Source: Candidatus Gallacutalibacter stercoravium
GTDB taxonomy: Bacteria > Bacillota > Clostridia > Oscillospirales > Acutalibacteraceae
Assembly (NCBI GenBank): GCA_018716975.1
Contig: DVJE01000036.1
Coordinates: 82,448 to 146,447 of the forward strand
DNA length: 64,000 nucleotides
Direction: 5' to 3'
The notes below the pieces were generated by a model. It ran no database searches. It was given only the letters and a program-made list of their open reading frames with translations, and had not been told where the DNA came from. The translations under genes and the position numbers were made by a program. Shown piece by piece: positions 45,731 to 54,587 of this stretch. Position 1 is the stretch's first letter. Each line of letters starts with the position of its first letter.

Positions 45731-46912
45731 ATGGTTAAGAAGGTAACAAACGAAGACATTGTGATGTTGTTAAACGAAGGGGTAGTAAAAGAGCAGATAC
45801 AGACCAGGATTCTGCTTCCACAAATTCTTGTTTCGGGGCTGAAGCATGATAAGGTTGTAGAAGAAATCTTGCGGTGTCCATACTGTGGAAAAGAATGGCA
45901 AGAGGAAAAGCCGGAGCACAAAAGCTATCTTGCATATGGAACTATCCAGAAATGTCCGGAATGTGAGAAGAAAATGTTTGGCCGCATCCCTCTGCAGAAG
46001 GAGAAAAGATTTGAAAAGTCAAGCATTTCTTATGAAATATCCGAATTCAGAGTTACTGAATCCAGCAAGATCTTTTATGCAGATACTGCGCTTATACACG
46101 GAGAACAGGGGATGATATTTGCAGAATACGAAATCCATCTGGTTTATAAGGTGGACCAAAAAATGACGATGCAGGAGATCAACCTGTCGCTTTTACACAG
46201 GGCTTTTGTAACAGAACGGGATAAATACCTGTACAACGCAGCGGGTAAACGGACAAATAAATATCTGAAAAATGTATTTATGCAGGATAGACCAATGACA
46301 ATTGTTTCAGAAAATGCAAAAAACTTTATGAGAAATTGCCTGTTTATGGGAGGTGACTATAACTGTAGTGAATCCATATGGATGGATGAGTTTGAAAAAG
46401 GCAGAAGCGTAAAGGACAGTTATTCGTATGTTCCAAGAGGAGAGCGAAAGGCTGGGGAGACCCTAAATCAGTATCATTTTAAAAAGGTTCCTGAACCTCC
46501 CAGGGAATATCAGAAAATTGTTGGAAAGGTGCTCAATGAAGATCTGATAACTGGAATGAAAAAAAGAGAAAGCCTGTGTATGAACTGCGGCAGGGTTTTC
46601 CGTGATGAAGCAAGGTATGATTGGGGAGAAGTTGTCTGTCCCTACTGCGGGTGTCGAAGTCAGTACCAGAAAAGTCTACATGGGCTCAACCGAAAAATAT
46701 GCTTTCTTTCACAGGAAGGAGAAAATACACTCTTTATTCGAACAGTTGGCTATCAATATAGTTTCGGAGATGAATGGGAGGTTTCTATAGAAGATAGGGA
46801 AGAATACCGGTGTATCCTTACATTTGGAGGAGAGAAAGGGGAAGAAATCCATTTTCTTGTGAACGAAGGCTATGCAACAAATCCTGTGTGGGTGGAAAAA
46901 GAAAAATATTAG
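45731..46912 (+). CDS. PcfJ-associated zinc-ribbon protein, N-terminal part (ends in UAG)
   Basis: A 393-residue product with two zinc-ribbon sites: CPYCGKEW...CPECEKKMFG (about 47-82) and CMNCGRVFRDEA...CPYCGCRSQ (about 283-312), separated by a beta-rich domain. ATG 45731 follows AGGAG. The frame ends with TAG at 46910, but it continues without any shift into the PcfJ-domain ORF that begins in the next codons. The full frame would be 744 codons with the UAG counted, the layout expected of one N-ribbon plus PcfJ protein. Confidence 0.85.
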   Translation: MVKKVTNEDIVMLLNEGVVKEQIQTRILLPQILVSGLKHDKVVEEILRCPYCGKEWQEEKPEHKSYLAYGTIQKCPECEKKMFGRIPLQKEKRFEKSSISYEISEFRVTESSKIFYADTALIHGEQGMIFAEYEIHLVYKVDQKMTMQEINLSLLHRAFVTERDKYLYNAAGKRTNKYLKNVFMQDRPMTIVSENAKNFMRNCLFMGGDYNCSESIWMDEFEKGRSVKDSYSYVPRGERKAGETLNQYHFKKVPEPPREYQKIVGKVLNEDLITGMKKRESLCMNCGRVFRDEARYDWGEVVCPYCGCRSQYQKSLHGLNRKICFLSQEGENTLFIRTVGYQYSFGDEWEVSIEDREEYRCILTFGGEKGEEIHFLVNEGYATNPVWVEKEKY

Positions 46913-46942
46913 TCTCAGAAATTTAGAGACAGGATAGAAGAA

Positions 46943-47965
46943 TTGTCCTTTATCGGGGAAATGCCGCTGCTAAAATATTCGGCACTACAGGAATACTTAA
47001 AACAGGAGTCGCCAGGGACGAGCTATGGCGCTTTACAGCTTCACTCATTAATCACTTTCATTCGATTTGAAAAGAAATATCCTGTTGTGGAGCAAATCTG
47101 CAGAAGAGGGATTGTGTCGGCACTTGCGGAAGAACTGCAATACCTGAGTGAGAGGAATGAATTTCAGCGTATGGATTTAACCCAGCAGAAAGTCTGCAAC
47201 GCCTTAAAGCTGTCTGAACACTTTACCAAAATGCTTATTGCTCATGGCGGCTGGAAAGGAACGCTTATTGACCTACAAAGGCTGTATGCCCTTGATCCCA
47301 ATATGCGGCCGGAGGATTACGAATGGATCGTGCAGCACAATATCGATATAGGCAGCATAGAAAGGGTGTTTCAAGAAACGCCCATGACCATTATGCGGAT
47401 GTGCGCATATCTGGAGAATGTCCGTATCAACCAGTGTTTTGAACCCAGCATGGCCATCAACGATTGGTGCGACTATCTCAAAGCTGCCAAGACGATTGAG
47501 GTAGACCTTACGGATAATAAAGCAAAATATCCTTCCAGCCTGAAACGGGAGCATGACAGGGCAATGGCAAAGCAGAAGCTGGTCATGGACGAAAAGAAGG
47601 ATGAATTTTTCCAGAAAGAAACAGAACGGTATGGGAAACTCTTTTCGTACAAGACAGACGGATACCTGGTGATGCCGCCGAAAAACATGAAAGACCTTTT
47701 TGAGGAAGGGCGAAAACTTTGCCACTGCGTAGGCTCCTATTCAGATAGGATTATCCAGGGCCAGACCTGCATACTCTTTGTACGAAAGGCGCAGGAACCG
47801 GAGAAACCCTATTTCACAATAGAGGTGAATCCGACCGATAAATGTGTGGTCCAGCTTCGTGGCCTGTCCAATCGTTTGGTTAACCAAGTGACTGAAAAAC
47901 CGTTGATTGACTTTCTGAAAGAGTGGGGCGAGAAAAAACATATACAATTAAAAAAGGCCGTATAA
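46943..47965 (+). CDS. PcfJ-domain protein, C-terminal part in frame after UAG
   Basis: A 340-residue PcfJ-family segment. PcfJ is named from the conjugative plasmid pCF10; its function is unclear. Signature residues are SLKREHDRAMAK, the LFEEGRKLCHCVGSYSDRI motif with paired His/Cys, and the C-terminal VQLRGLSNRLVNQ. The first possible start is TTG 46943 with only a weak AGGA ten bases upstream. The reading frame is uninterrupted from 46913, so it is either read through from the upstream ORF or translated by reinitiation. Confidence 0.85.
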   Translation: MSFIGEMPLLKYSALQEYLKQESPGTSYGALQLHSLITFIRFEKKYPVVEQICRRGIVSALAEELQYLSERNEFQRMDLTQQKVCNALKLSEHFTKMLIAHGGWKGTLIDLQRLYALDPNMRPEDYEWIVQHNIDIGSIERVFQETPMTIMRMCAYLENVRINQCFEPSMAINDWCDYLKAAKTIEVDLTDNKAKYPSSLKREHDRAMAKQKLVMDEKKDEFFQKETERYGKLFSYKTDGYLVMPPKNMKDLFEEGRKLCHCVGSYSDRIIQGQTCILFVRKAQEPEKPYFTIEVNPTDKCVVQLRGLSNRLVNQVTEKPLIDFLKEWGEKKHIQLKKAV

Positions 47966-47984
47966 AAACATGTTTTAAATTTCA

Positions 47985-48016
47985 AGGGACGCTTCCAACG
48001 GGAGCGTCCTTTTATT
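47985..48016 (+). terminator. Terminator after the first PcfJ locus
   Basis: GGGACGCT (47985-47992) pairs with AGCGTCC (48002-48008), followed by TTTTATTTT. Confidence 0.8.
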
Positions 48017-48060
48017 TTGGAGCGCATTTGACATCGCTACCCTTTTAGGGTGTTTTTTTC

Positions 48061-48089
48061 TTGCAAGATGAATCTCTTTCCTGCATATT
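48061..48089 (+). promoter_or_regulatory. Element promoter 4 (TTTCTTGCAA type)
   Basis: TTTTTTTC-TTGCAA (48061-48066), 17-bp spacer, CATATT (48084-48089), 40 bp before the recJ-like ATG. Confidence 0.55.
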
Positions 48090-48129
48090 TGGCACGTACT
48101 ATGAAGATTTATATCAGGAGGAATTCATC

Positions 48130-49842
48130 ATGTGGGAAAAAGCGAATATGCCCATCAGCGCACAACAGCTTATGGAAGCCGGATATCCTGCGCTCTCTGC
48201 TATTGTCATGGGGAAAGCCGGTATTGCATCGGAAGCGGATGCGGAAGTGTTTCTGCACTCGACAACGGTGCATGACCCAGCGAAAATCCGTAATATAGAT
48301 GCCGTTTCCGACCTCATATGGGACCACATATACAGTGGGAAAAAGATTTGCATTTTTGGGGATTACGACGCCGACGGCATCACAGGGGCCGCCATATTGT
48401 ACCTGGCACTGAGAAGGCTCGGCGCCAAGGTAGTAGTCCGACTGCCCGACCGTATTGAGGAGGGGTATGGGATTTCCCTGCAGGCGATAGATGAGCAGCT
48501 CGAATTGGGTGCAGAATTGTTTGTCACGATTGATAACGGCATTCGGGCAGTCCATGAGATTGAGGCGATAAAAAAGCAAGGGAAAAAATCCATTGTGCTG
48601 GACCACCATTTGCCGGGAGAAACCCTTCCGGAGCCGGATGCCATGATTGACCTGTGGATTCCCGGGGAGACCTATCCTTTTCAAGAATTGACGGGGGCCG
48701 GCCTTGCGTGGAAGGTAGCCTGTTATCTGCTGACCCAGGTGAGCGAATATGATTATGGGATGTCATTGGTAGATTTGGCCGCTATCGGCACGATTGCGGA
48801 CGTTGCTCCATTGATAGGCGAAAATAGGGCGATTGTCAAACGTGCCCTGGCGGATATGCGAAACTGCTGGTATGCACGATATGGCGTCAAGTACATCTAT
48901 GGGAAGCCAATGGATTATATAACGGCGGAGGATATCGCCTTCAGGATAGCGCCGTGTATCAATGCGTCCGGGCGGCTGTATGCAAAAGGCGCGGAGTTGC
49001 CACTTTTGCTGTTGTTGGAAAACAATGAGGAAATCGCAGACCTCCTTGCCGGAAAGGTAATAGAAGCCAATGAAAAGCGGAAAAAAATCCAGCGTGAATG
49101 CTATGAGCAGATGAAGCAGGAGGCGGAAAGAAGGATAGCTGCAGGGGACAAGATTCTTGTCCTATATGCGCCGTTTGCGCCATCTGGAGTGGTTGGGCTG
49201 ATTGCCGGTGATCTGAAAGAGGAATATCATCGACCGTGTATTGTCTTTGCGCCAAAATCAGATGGAACAGGCCAGGTTATCTGGTGTGGCAGCGGACGGT
49301 CCATCAAGGCATATCATCTCTTAAACGGATTGAACCGCTGCTCGGATTTGTTCCTGCACTATGGCGGCCACGAGCTGGCTGCCGGCATGAGTATTTCTGC
49401 AGATGAAACGATGCTGGAGGAACTTCGAGCCAGGCTGAATGAAGACGCTTCTTACCTTACGGAAGAGGACATGCAGCCTGTCAGACAGTGGGATATTGCA
49501 ATAACGGAGATGGATCTGACAGAAGAATTGTACGAGGAGATGAACTGTCTGGAACCGTTCGGGACAGGGGTGGAGCGCCCTATATTCAAGATGACGCTGC
49601 ACGTTAAATCGAAAAACAATAAAAGCTATGAGATTATGGGAACGGATAAAAAGCATCTGAGGCTTTATTGCGACTCCTATCAGGCGGTAGGTTTTTCTCT
49701 TGCGGAAAAGTATCTTCAGACGGAGCTGCCGGGGGTGATGACAGGCTATGGTTATCCAAGTGAAAATCATTACCGCGGACAGACGTATAAGCAGTTTACG
49801 CTGCTTGATTTTGAGGCAGACCAGGCACAGAAAGGGAAATGA
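48130..49842 (+). CDS. RecJ-like single-strand DNA exonuclease (DHH family)
   Basis: A 570-residue DHH phosphoesterase. Motif I is IFGDYDADGITGAAI (about 75-89), motif II FVTIDNGI, motif III VLDHHLPGE, then the linker helix and DHHA1 region GVVGLIAGDLKEEYHRP and HYGGHELAAGMSI. An OB-like C-terminal domain is followed to the end. RecJ degrades 5' ends of single-stranded DNA in repair and recombination; an element copy may serve its replication or transfer. ATG 48130 is 8 nt from AGGAGG. Confidence 0.93.
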   Translation: MWEKANMPISAQQLMEAGYPALSAIVMGKAGIASEADAEVFLHSTTVHDPAKIRNIDAVSDLIWDHIYSGKKICIFGDYDADGITGAAILYLALRRLGAKVVVRLPDRIEEGYGISLQAIDEQLELGAELFVTIDNGIRAVHEIEAIKKQGKKSIVLDHHLPGETLPEPDAMIDLWIPGETYPFQELTGAGLAWKVACYLLTQVSEYDYGMSLVDLAAIGTIADVAPLIGENRAIVKRALADMRNCWYARYGVKYIYGKPMDYITAEDIAFRIAPCINASGRLYAKGAELPLLLLLENNEEIADLLAGKVIEANEKRKKIQRECYEQMKQEAERRIAAGDKILVLYAPFAPSGVVGLIAGDLKEEYHRPCIVFAPKSDGTGQVIWCGSGRSIKAYHLLNGLNRCSDLFLHYGGHELAAGMSISADETMLEELRARLNEDASYLTEEDMQPVRQWDIAITEMDLTEELYEEMNCLEPFGTGVERPIFKMTLHVKSKNNKSYEIMGTDKKHLRLYCDSYQAVGFSLAEKYLQTELPGVMTGYGYPSENHYRGQTYKQFTLLDFEADQAQKGK

Positions 49843-49859
49843 TGAATGAGGTGATGTAG

Positions 49860-50747
49860 ATGGGAACCTATTATAAGCAGGTCGCCGCCTATAAAACGGC
49901 AAAAGGCCTGATAGAATTTGTAGATGACACGCGCTATGAGCAGGAGGTTATGGCATGGCCGCATCTTCATAACTCCAGGATCCGTATCAACATGAAGGAT
50001 TACTCAAAGGGGACAGGCGAAAAAGCCATCGATGTTTTTTATAACCTATCTCCGGAAGAATTTATGAATCTGGCGGAAGCCATCAGGGGAATCCGGCAGG
50101 TTTCTGCGTCGGAGAAAAAACGATGGGATACATCGGTTGCGGTCTTTTCCAAGATGTCCGAGCTGTATAGACATACAAGTCCTCCACAGGAAGAAACAAA
50201 AGAAATCCGGGAATTGATTGAGCAGTTCCAGTGCAGCAGGAATGAAGTGTTCGCAGAGGCAGGAGAAAAGCTCTCGGCAGCTTTTGAGCGGCTTTTGTCC
50301 GGGTATACCTCCGCATTTTCTACGGGTCTGGTGCAAATGGAAAAATTGCTTGCTGGCGCAAAGAAGGAGAAGGAGGCGGCGACAAAAGTACGGGAGGTAT
50401 TCCAGGCGATCAAGATATTGAACTTTGATAAATACATCAATCCGGACAATGAAGCGGAGAGAACGGTCACGGCAATCCGGGTGGCCTATGCCGGATATAT
50501 GGACTATCCCTTTATTTTTGAAATCAATAACGGCTGGGGAAAGCCGGTAATTACCAGAAATAATGGAGTGATAACCGAAGAGGGAAGTGTGCATTATGAG
50601 GATTCCGTCAAGGTCTACATGAAGGAAGAGCACCTGTTCCCGATGCTTCAAAGGGTCAATCTGTTTATCCGGGCGATGACTGTACAGGGGATGGAGAAAT
50701 ATTTTGATAGAGTAAGCAGTCCGATACTCAATTCAGAAGCAGAGTAA
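49860..50747 (+). CDS. Hypothetical protein
   Basis: A 295-residue protein I cannot place in a family. It starts MGTYYKQVAAYKTAKGLIEFVDD and has a helical centre with charged residues (ELIEQFQCSRNEVFAEAGEKLSAAFERLL; EKLLAGAKKEKEAATKVREVF). The C-terminal part is beta-rich (YPFIFEINNGWGKPVITRNNG). It follows the recJ-like gene by 17 bp and likely shares its transcript. The terminator after it closes this operon. Confidence 0.82.
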   Translation: MGTYYKQVAAYKTAKGLIEFVDDTRYEQEVMAWPHLHNSRIRINMKDYSKGTGEKAIDVFYNLSPEEFMNLAEAIRGIRQVSASEKKRWDTSVAVFSKMSELYRHTSPPQEETKEIRELIEQFQCSRNEVFAEAGEKLSAAFERLLSGYTSAFSTGLVQMEKLLAGAKKEKEAATKVREVFQAIKILNFDKYINPDNEAERTVTAIRVAYAGYMDYPFIFEINNGWGKPVITRNNGVITEEGSVHYEDSVKVYMKEEHLFPMLQRVNLFIRAMTVQGMEKYFDRVSSPILNSEAE

Positions 50748-50748
50748 A

Positions 50749-50789
50749 AGAGAGGTCACACTGTAGCTGTTGCGCAGTGTGGCCTCTCT
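50749..50789. terminator. Bidirectional terminator
   Basis: AGAGAGGTCACACTG (50749-50763) pairs with CAGTGTGGCCTCTCT (50775-50789) through 14 pairs and one wobble; it lies between convergent genes. Confidence 0.8.
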
Positions 50790-50807
50790 GTATGTAGCGA
50801 AAGGATG

Positions 50808-51590
50808 TCAGCGAAGGAAATAGATGGTGTAAGCACCGTTTCCTGCCGGTTCGCAGTAGATATTAAAAATCGTGAGGTTGAGTGGGGAAAGTCCCATGCT
50901 TTCCCGGTACTCGTCGTCAGCGTAATACATGATGGACTCTTGCAGCTGCCTTTTCAAAAGGTCATTTTGCGTATTCTGAGAAGCCGTTACCGGATTGGCC
51001 CAACTGGAATTCCCCTTGTTCAGGGAAGTATCCAGCGTGAGGCCATACCCCTGGGCGATGGCAATACAGTCCATACGGATCTGGTCGATGTTGAACGGAT
51101 ATTCATAATCTGACTTGGGCTGCTGGGGCTGTTCCGGCTGAGAAGGTTCCTCTGTTTCTTCCGGTTCTGATGCGGGGGGAGTTTCCGGCTGTTTCGAAGG
51201 GGCAGGTTCGGAAGATGGCTGAGGAACTGTCGGCTGCTCCGGTTCCGCTGCAGAAGATGTGCTGCTTGGCGTTGAAGCAGAAGCAGGGGGATTGGATTTT
51301 GTCTCTGTTCCGGTGGATGAAGCAGACGGCGTTTTGGGCTCTGCAGGCGCTGGCCGCTCCGGGGCTGCGGAGGTTTCTGCTTCCGCTTGAGAAGTGGGAG
51401 CAGCCGCTTGGCTGGACTCAGCAGATGTGCTGTCGTCCTGTTCGGTCGGTTGAGACTCTATATTCTCCAATTGCAAAGAAACTCCCGGAAGAGAAGAGAG
51501 CTCGGCCTGCAATGTGTCGTCTTGGCCGCAGGCACAGCACGAAAGGCCGATCAGCGCAGTAAGCATCAATAGGTAAATTCGCTTTTTCAT
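50808..51590 (-). CDS. Secreted lipoprotein with long Pro/Ser/Glu linker
   Basis: A 260-residue protein: N-terminal signal with a lipobox-like cluster (LIGLSCCACGQ, residues 13-23), then about 110 residues of Pro/Ser/Ala/Glu-rich linker (ASASTPSSTSSAAEPEQPT...). A C-terminal globular domain follows (FNIDQIRMDCIAIAQGYGLTL...ESIMYYADDEYRESMGL). The lipobox is not the strict consensus. ATG 51590 has GGAAG upstream; ATG 51605 has no SD. Element-borne lipoproteins of this shape may serve conjugation or cell-surface exclusion; unproven. Confidence 0.85.
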   Translation of the reverse strand: MKKRIYLLMLTALIGLSCCACGQDDTLQAELSSLPGVSLQLENIESQPTEQDDSTSAESSQAAAPTSQAEAETSAAPERPAPAEPKTPSASSTGTETKSNPPASASTPSSTSSAAEPEQPTVPQPSSEPAPSKQPETPPASEPEETEEPSQPEQPQQPKSDYEYPFNIDQIRMDCIAIAQGYGLTLDTSLNKGNSSWANPVTASQNTQNDLLKRQLQESIMYYADDEYRESMGLSPLNLTIFNIYCEPAGNGAYTIYFLR

Positions 51591-51630
51591 AAAATCAACT
51601 TCCATAAATTTGTTATAATCTAAATTAGTA

Positions 51631-51648
51631 TAATCGTAATTACAATTA
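51631..51648. promoter_or_regulatory. AT-rich palindrome upstream of the lipoprotein gene
   Basis: TAATCGTAATTACAATTA is an 18-bp palindrome with one mismatched pair, located between the divergent lipoprotein and pemK genes in a TATAAT-rich stretch. It looks like an operator for a small helix-turn-helix regulator. Confidence 0.45.
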
Positions 51649-51697
51649 AATTATACCGCATATTTGGCATTTCGTCAATAGGAAGATCTGAAATTTC

Positions 51698-51726
51698 TTG
51701 ACAAGCGGGTCCCGCCCGGCTATTTT
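51698..51726 (+). promoter_or_regulatory. Element promoter 5 (TTTCTTGACA type)
   Basis: AATTTC-TTGACA (51698-51703), 17-bp spacer, TATTTT (51721-51726), ahead of the pemK-like gene. The spacer contains GCGGGTCCCGC, a perfect small palindrome. Confidence 0.65.
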
Positions 51727-51760
51727 CTCAAAAACGCAGAGAAAGAGGAGCGGAAAGGTT

Positions 51761-52114
51761 TTGGGAAAAAATATTGTTAAGCCGCGACGAAATGAAATCT
51801 ATATGGCGAAGCTGCCGGTGAATGGCACGTCGGTTCAACGCGGCCGGCGCCCTGTGCTTATCGTCCAGAACGATGTGGGAAACAGGTATTCCTCCACAAC
51901 GATTATCATACCGATGACAGGCAGGACAAAAAAGGCGCTGCCTACCCATGTGCGTATCGGCACGGACAGTGGATTGTCCCGCTGCTCTACTTTGTTGTGC
52001 GAGCAGATGATGACCATCGGTATAGAACTGCTGCAGGGCAAGATCGGGGAGGTGACGGAACCGGAAACACTGGCGAAAATTGACCGGGCCATCCGATGCA
52101 GCCTGGCGCTGTAG
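51761..52114 (+). CDS. PemK/MazF-family mRNA interferase toxin
   Basis: A 117-residue type II toxin. Family segments are PRRNEIYMAKLPVNGTSVQRGRRPVLIVQND, YSSTTIIIPMTG and CSTLLCEQMMTI. These endoribonucleases cut single-stranded mRNA at short sequences and are held off by an antitoxin. TTG 51761 lies 10 nt from AGAGGAG. No antitoxin ORF is visible in the 147 bp upstream, nor directly downstream, where a terminator follows. It may be an orphan, or its partner may be elsewhere. Confidence 0.9.
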   Translation: MGKNIVKPRRNEIYMAKLPVNGTSVQRGRRPVLIVQNDVGNRYSSTTIIIPMTGRTKKALPTHVRIGTDSGLSRCSTLLCEQMMTIGIELLQGKIGEVTEPETLAKIDRAIRCSLAL

Positions 52115-52126
52115 ACCGGTCTTATG

Positions 52127-52173
52127 AAAAAAATCGGGAAGCCCATTTATATTGGTAGGTTTCCCGATTTTTT
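52127..52173. terminator. Bidirectional terminator between pemK and a convergent gene
   Basis: AAAAAATCGGGAA pairs with TTCCCGATTTTTT (52161-52173) around a loop of about 20 nt. Confidence 0.85.
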
Positions 52174-52176
52174 GCG

Positions 52177-52986
52177 TTACGACAAGGTCAGAGCATCTGT
52201 ATCGATAGAACAAAAGCCGGGCTTCACTTTTTCATCCAGTAGAAAACAGTCATCCTCCCCCTGTTCGCTTTGTAGATAAAGCGAAGCCCGTTCAAAGTAT
52301 TCCATCAGCAGATAGGGGTCAGTTTTTTCAATCGGCGTGCTGCCGAGAAGATCCTTTATCATGCGAATCATGATCGTGCGTTTTACATAGTCCATTCTCC
52401 GAATTTCCGGGTCGGAGAAATAGTTCTTTAGCTCTTCAGCAGTGATACCCATTGTTGTAACATCCGGCTGGACGGATAACTGTGCTGCGTATCCGACCAG
52501 GCTCAGATTCCAGTTGCTGTGCTCAAACAACTCGTGCCAGAATATGCCGTGCGCCTCGTTCTCTTCCTGTCCAGGTGCTTCCTCGTCCAGGAAACGGTTG
52601 AACTTAAAGGGAACGACCTCTTCCAGATTCTCAAAGTAGTACCGGATGAAGTTGTTGGCAGCATTGAGAAGCACATATTGAAATTGATGGTCCGGATCGG
52701 ATTTTGCGAAGATAAGGGTTGAGCGGAAGTCAAAAAGAGAGTCCTTGAAAGCGCCGAGTGCAACGCCGGAAATCCGCTGTGCCGTCATAGCAAGCGCCAT
52801 ATCCAGAATGGAGGCGTCATATTTGCGTTGTTCAATGAATTTCATGTCATAAAGCCATTCCGTGGATTTTGCGGTTTGCATCAGCACCTGTTCCCGTATC
52901 ACGTCCTTCAGCTCCAGCCGCACCTTATCCAGAAAAGAAGCGATGTTATTGGTTGATACATTGAGGATATACCCGTTTTTTACCAT
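52177..52986 (-). CDS. Hypothetical protein
   Basis: A 269-residue helical protein with no family I recognise. It begins MVKNGYILNVSTNNIASFLDKVRLELKD and has long amphipathic helices through residues 30-200. A segment with His/Glu residues stands out (HGIFWHELFEHSNWNLSLVG), which might bind metal, but it does not match a known metalloprotease. ATG 52986 is 9 nt from AGGAGG. It has an element-type promoter of its own, divergent from the AAA ATPase gene. Confidence 0.8.
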   Translation of the reverse strand: MVKNGYILNVSTNNIASFLDKVRLELKDVIREQVLMQTAKSTEWLYDMKFIEQRKYDASILDMALAMTAQRISGVALGAFKDSLFDFRSTLIFAKSDPDHQFQYVLLNAANNFIRYYFENLEEVVPFKFNRFLDEEAPGQEENEAHGIFWHELFEHSNWNLSLVGYAAQLSVQPDVTTMGITAEELKNYFSDPEIRRMDYVKRTIMIRMIKDLLGSTPIEKTDPYLLMEYFERASLYLQSEQGEDDCFLLDEKVKPGFCSIDTDALTLS

Positions 52987-53018
52987 GTCATTAGACCTCC
53001 TGGTTTTAAATTTGAGGC

Positions 53019-53047
53019 AATATAGGAGGTTCTGCTTGATTTGTCAA
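53019..53047 (-). promoter_or_regulatory. Element promoter 6 (TTTCTTGACA type, minus strand)
   Basis: On the minus strand TTTTTTC-TTGACA (53047-53042), 17-bp spacer, TATATT (53024-53019). The best match to the consensus among the eleven. Confidence 0.75.
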
Positions 53048-53062
53048 GAAAAAAGGAACGAC

Positions 53063-53091
53063 TTGACTAAAACCATCTGATGAGGTAAAAT
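53063..53091 (+). promoter_or_regulatory. Promoter of the AAA ATPase gene
   Basis: TTGACT (53063-53068) and TAAAAT (53086-53091), 17-bp spacer. It lacks the TTTCTTG extension and is probably read by the housekeeping sigma factor. Confidence 0.65.
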
Positions 53092-53141
53092 AGTAATAAA
53101 CAGGAATAGACTAATTTTGTTTTCAATAATAGGAGGCGCCT

Positions 53142-54575
53142 ATGTTTGTTGGCAGACAGAATGAACTGAATGAACTGCAGGAAGGTTATGACAGCGGAAC
53201 TTTTCAATGTGTTGTCCTGTATGGAAGGCGAAGGATAGGAAAGACATATTTGATTTCTCGTTTTATCGAGGACAAACCCGCTATTTTTTTTACCGCGCAG
53301 GAAGTGAACGATAAGCTCAACCTTTCCCATTTTACGGAGAAGGTGCTGGAATTTTTTAAGATGGGGGATTCGGGGATAGAGTTCCGGGACTGGGATTCTG
53401 CTTTCAAATTTCTTGCGGACAAGGCGAAGGAACAGCAGTTTGTCCTGGCGTTTGACGAATTCCCGTATGCCTGCAACGCAAATAAAGGCCTTCGCTCCAT
53501 ATTGCAAAACGCCATCGACCACCAGTTTAAGGACAGCAAGCTTTTTCTGATTCTATGCGGCAGCCATGTAGCATTTATGGAGCGCAGTGTCCTGGGAAGC
53601 AAAAGCCCGTTGTTCGGACGCCGGACCATGCAGTTGTGTTTAACGGGATTTGATTATCTGGATGCGGCGCAAATGCTGGGGGGGTTTTCGGATGAAGATA
53701 AAATCCGTCTGTATGCCTGTGTAGGCGGGACGCCCCATTATCTGGCCCAGGTCAATCCAAAGCTTTCTTTTGAAGAGAATATTAAGCGGCTTTTCTTCCG
53801 GAGCTCCGGCTATCTGTACAGTGAACCGTTTATGCTGCTCCAGCAGGAATTGCGGGAACCGGCAGTCTATAATTCCATCATTTCTTCGGTGGCTGCCGGC
53901 GCCACACGGTTGAACGATATTGTGTTAAAAACCGGGGAGGAGAAGACCAAGGCGTCCCGATATATAAAAGTGCTGGTGGACATGAAAATCCTGGAGCGGA
54001 TCACGCCCTTCGGAGAAAATGAGAGCCAGAGCCGGAAAAGTATTTATCAGGTCAGCGATTTCTGCTATCGTTTCTGGTACCGTTTTGTCTTTAACAACCA
54101 GGCAGAGATTGACGCCGGCATCGGCGGCCTGCTGGCAGATAAAGAAGTGTTCGGTGAAGCGCTTTCCTCCTTTATTGGGAAACCGGCCTTTGAGCAGATC
54201 TGCCTGCAGTATATGATGCGGCTGAACAGGGAGCAGAAGCTGCCGTTCCTTGCTACGTCCTTTGGCAGATGGTGGGGAAACGACAGCGTAAGGCGGGAAG
54301 AGACAGATCTGGACCTGGTCATGGGGGACAAGGCGGAGAAAAAGCTGATTGTTGGAGAATGCAAGTGGCGGAATGAAGCGGCCACCAAAGCAGATATTGA
54401 GAACTGGATGGGGAAGGACAACCTGCTCCCCGGTTATAAAGACCGATACTATGTATATTTCTCAAAAGGCGGCTATACGGAAGGAGCACAGGAACTGGCG
54501 AAACAGAACGTCCGCCTAAAGCTTCTGAAGGTGGAAGACCTGTTTCAGATGGGGGAGAAGCCGCTGTTTGAATAG
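53142..54575 (+). CDS. AAA ATPase with C-terminal DUF234 (nuclease-like) domain
   Basis: A 477-residue protein beginning with the typical MFVGRQNELNELQ of this ATPase group. Walker A is GRRRIGKTYLI (about 28-38), Walker B VLAFDEFPY, sensor LILCGSHVAFME. A winged helix follows (about 270-330), then the DUF234 region DLDLVMGDKAEKKLIVGECKWRN, which matches a PD-(D/E)xK-type nuclease core (D...GECK). This family is common in mobile and defence contexts. SD GGAGGCGCCT lies before the ATG. A WapI-like gene follows after 12 bp. Confidence 0.9.
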   Translation: MFVGRQNELNELQEGYDSGTFQCVVLYGRRRIGKTYLISRFIEDKPAIFFTAQEVNDKLNLSHFTEKVLEFFKMGDSGIEFRDWDSAFKFLADKAKEQQFVLAFDEFPYACNANKGLRSILQNAIDHQFKDSKLFLILCGSHVAFMERSVLGSKSPLFGRRTMQLCLTGFDYLDAAQMLGGFSDEDKIRLYACVGGTPHYLAQVNPKLSFEENIKRLFFRSSGYLYSEPFMLLQQELREPAVYNSIISSVAAGATRLNDIVLKTGEEKTKASRYIKVLVDMKILERITPFGENESQSRKSIYQVSDFCYRFWYRFVFNNQAEIDAGIGGLLADKEVFGEALSSFIGKPAFEQICLQYMMRLNREQKLPFLATSFGRWWGNDSVRREETDLDLVMGDKAEKKLIVGECKWRNEAATKADIENWMGKDNLLPGYKDRYYVYFSKGGYTEGAQELAKQNVRLKLLKVEDLFQMGEKPLFE

Positions 54576-54587
54576 AAAGGACGCGAA

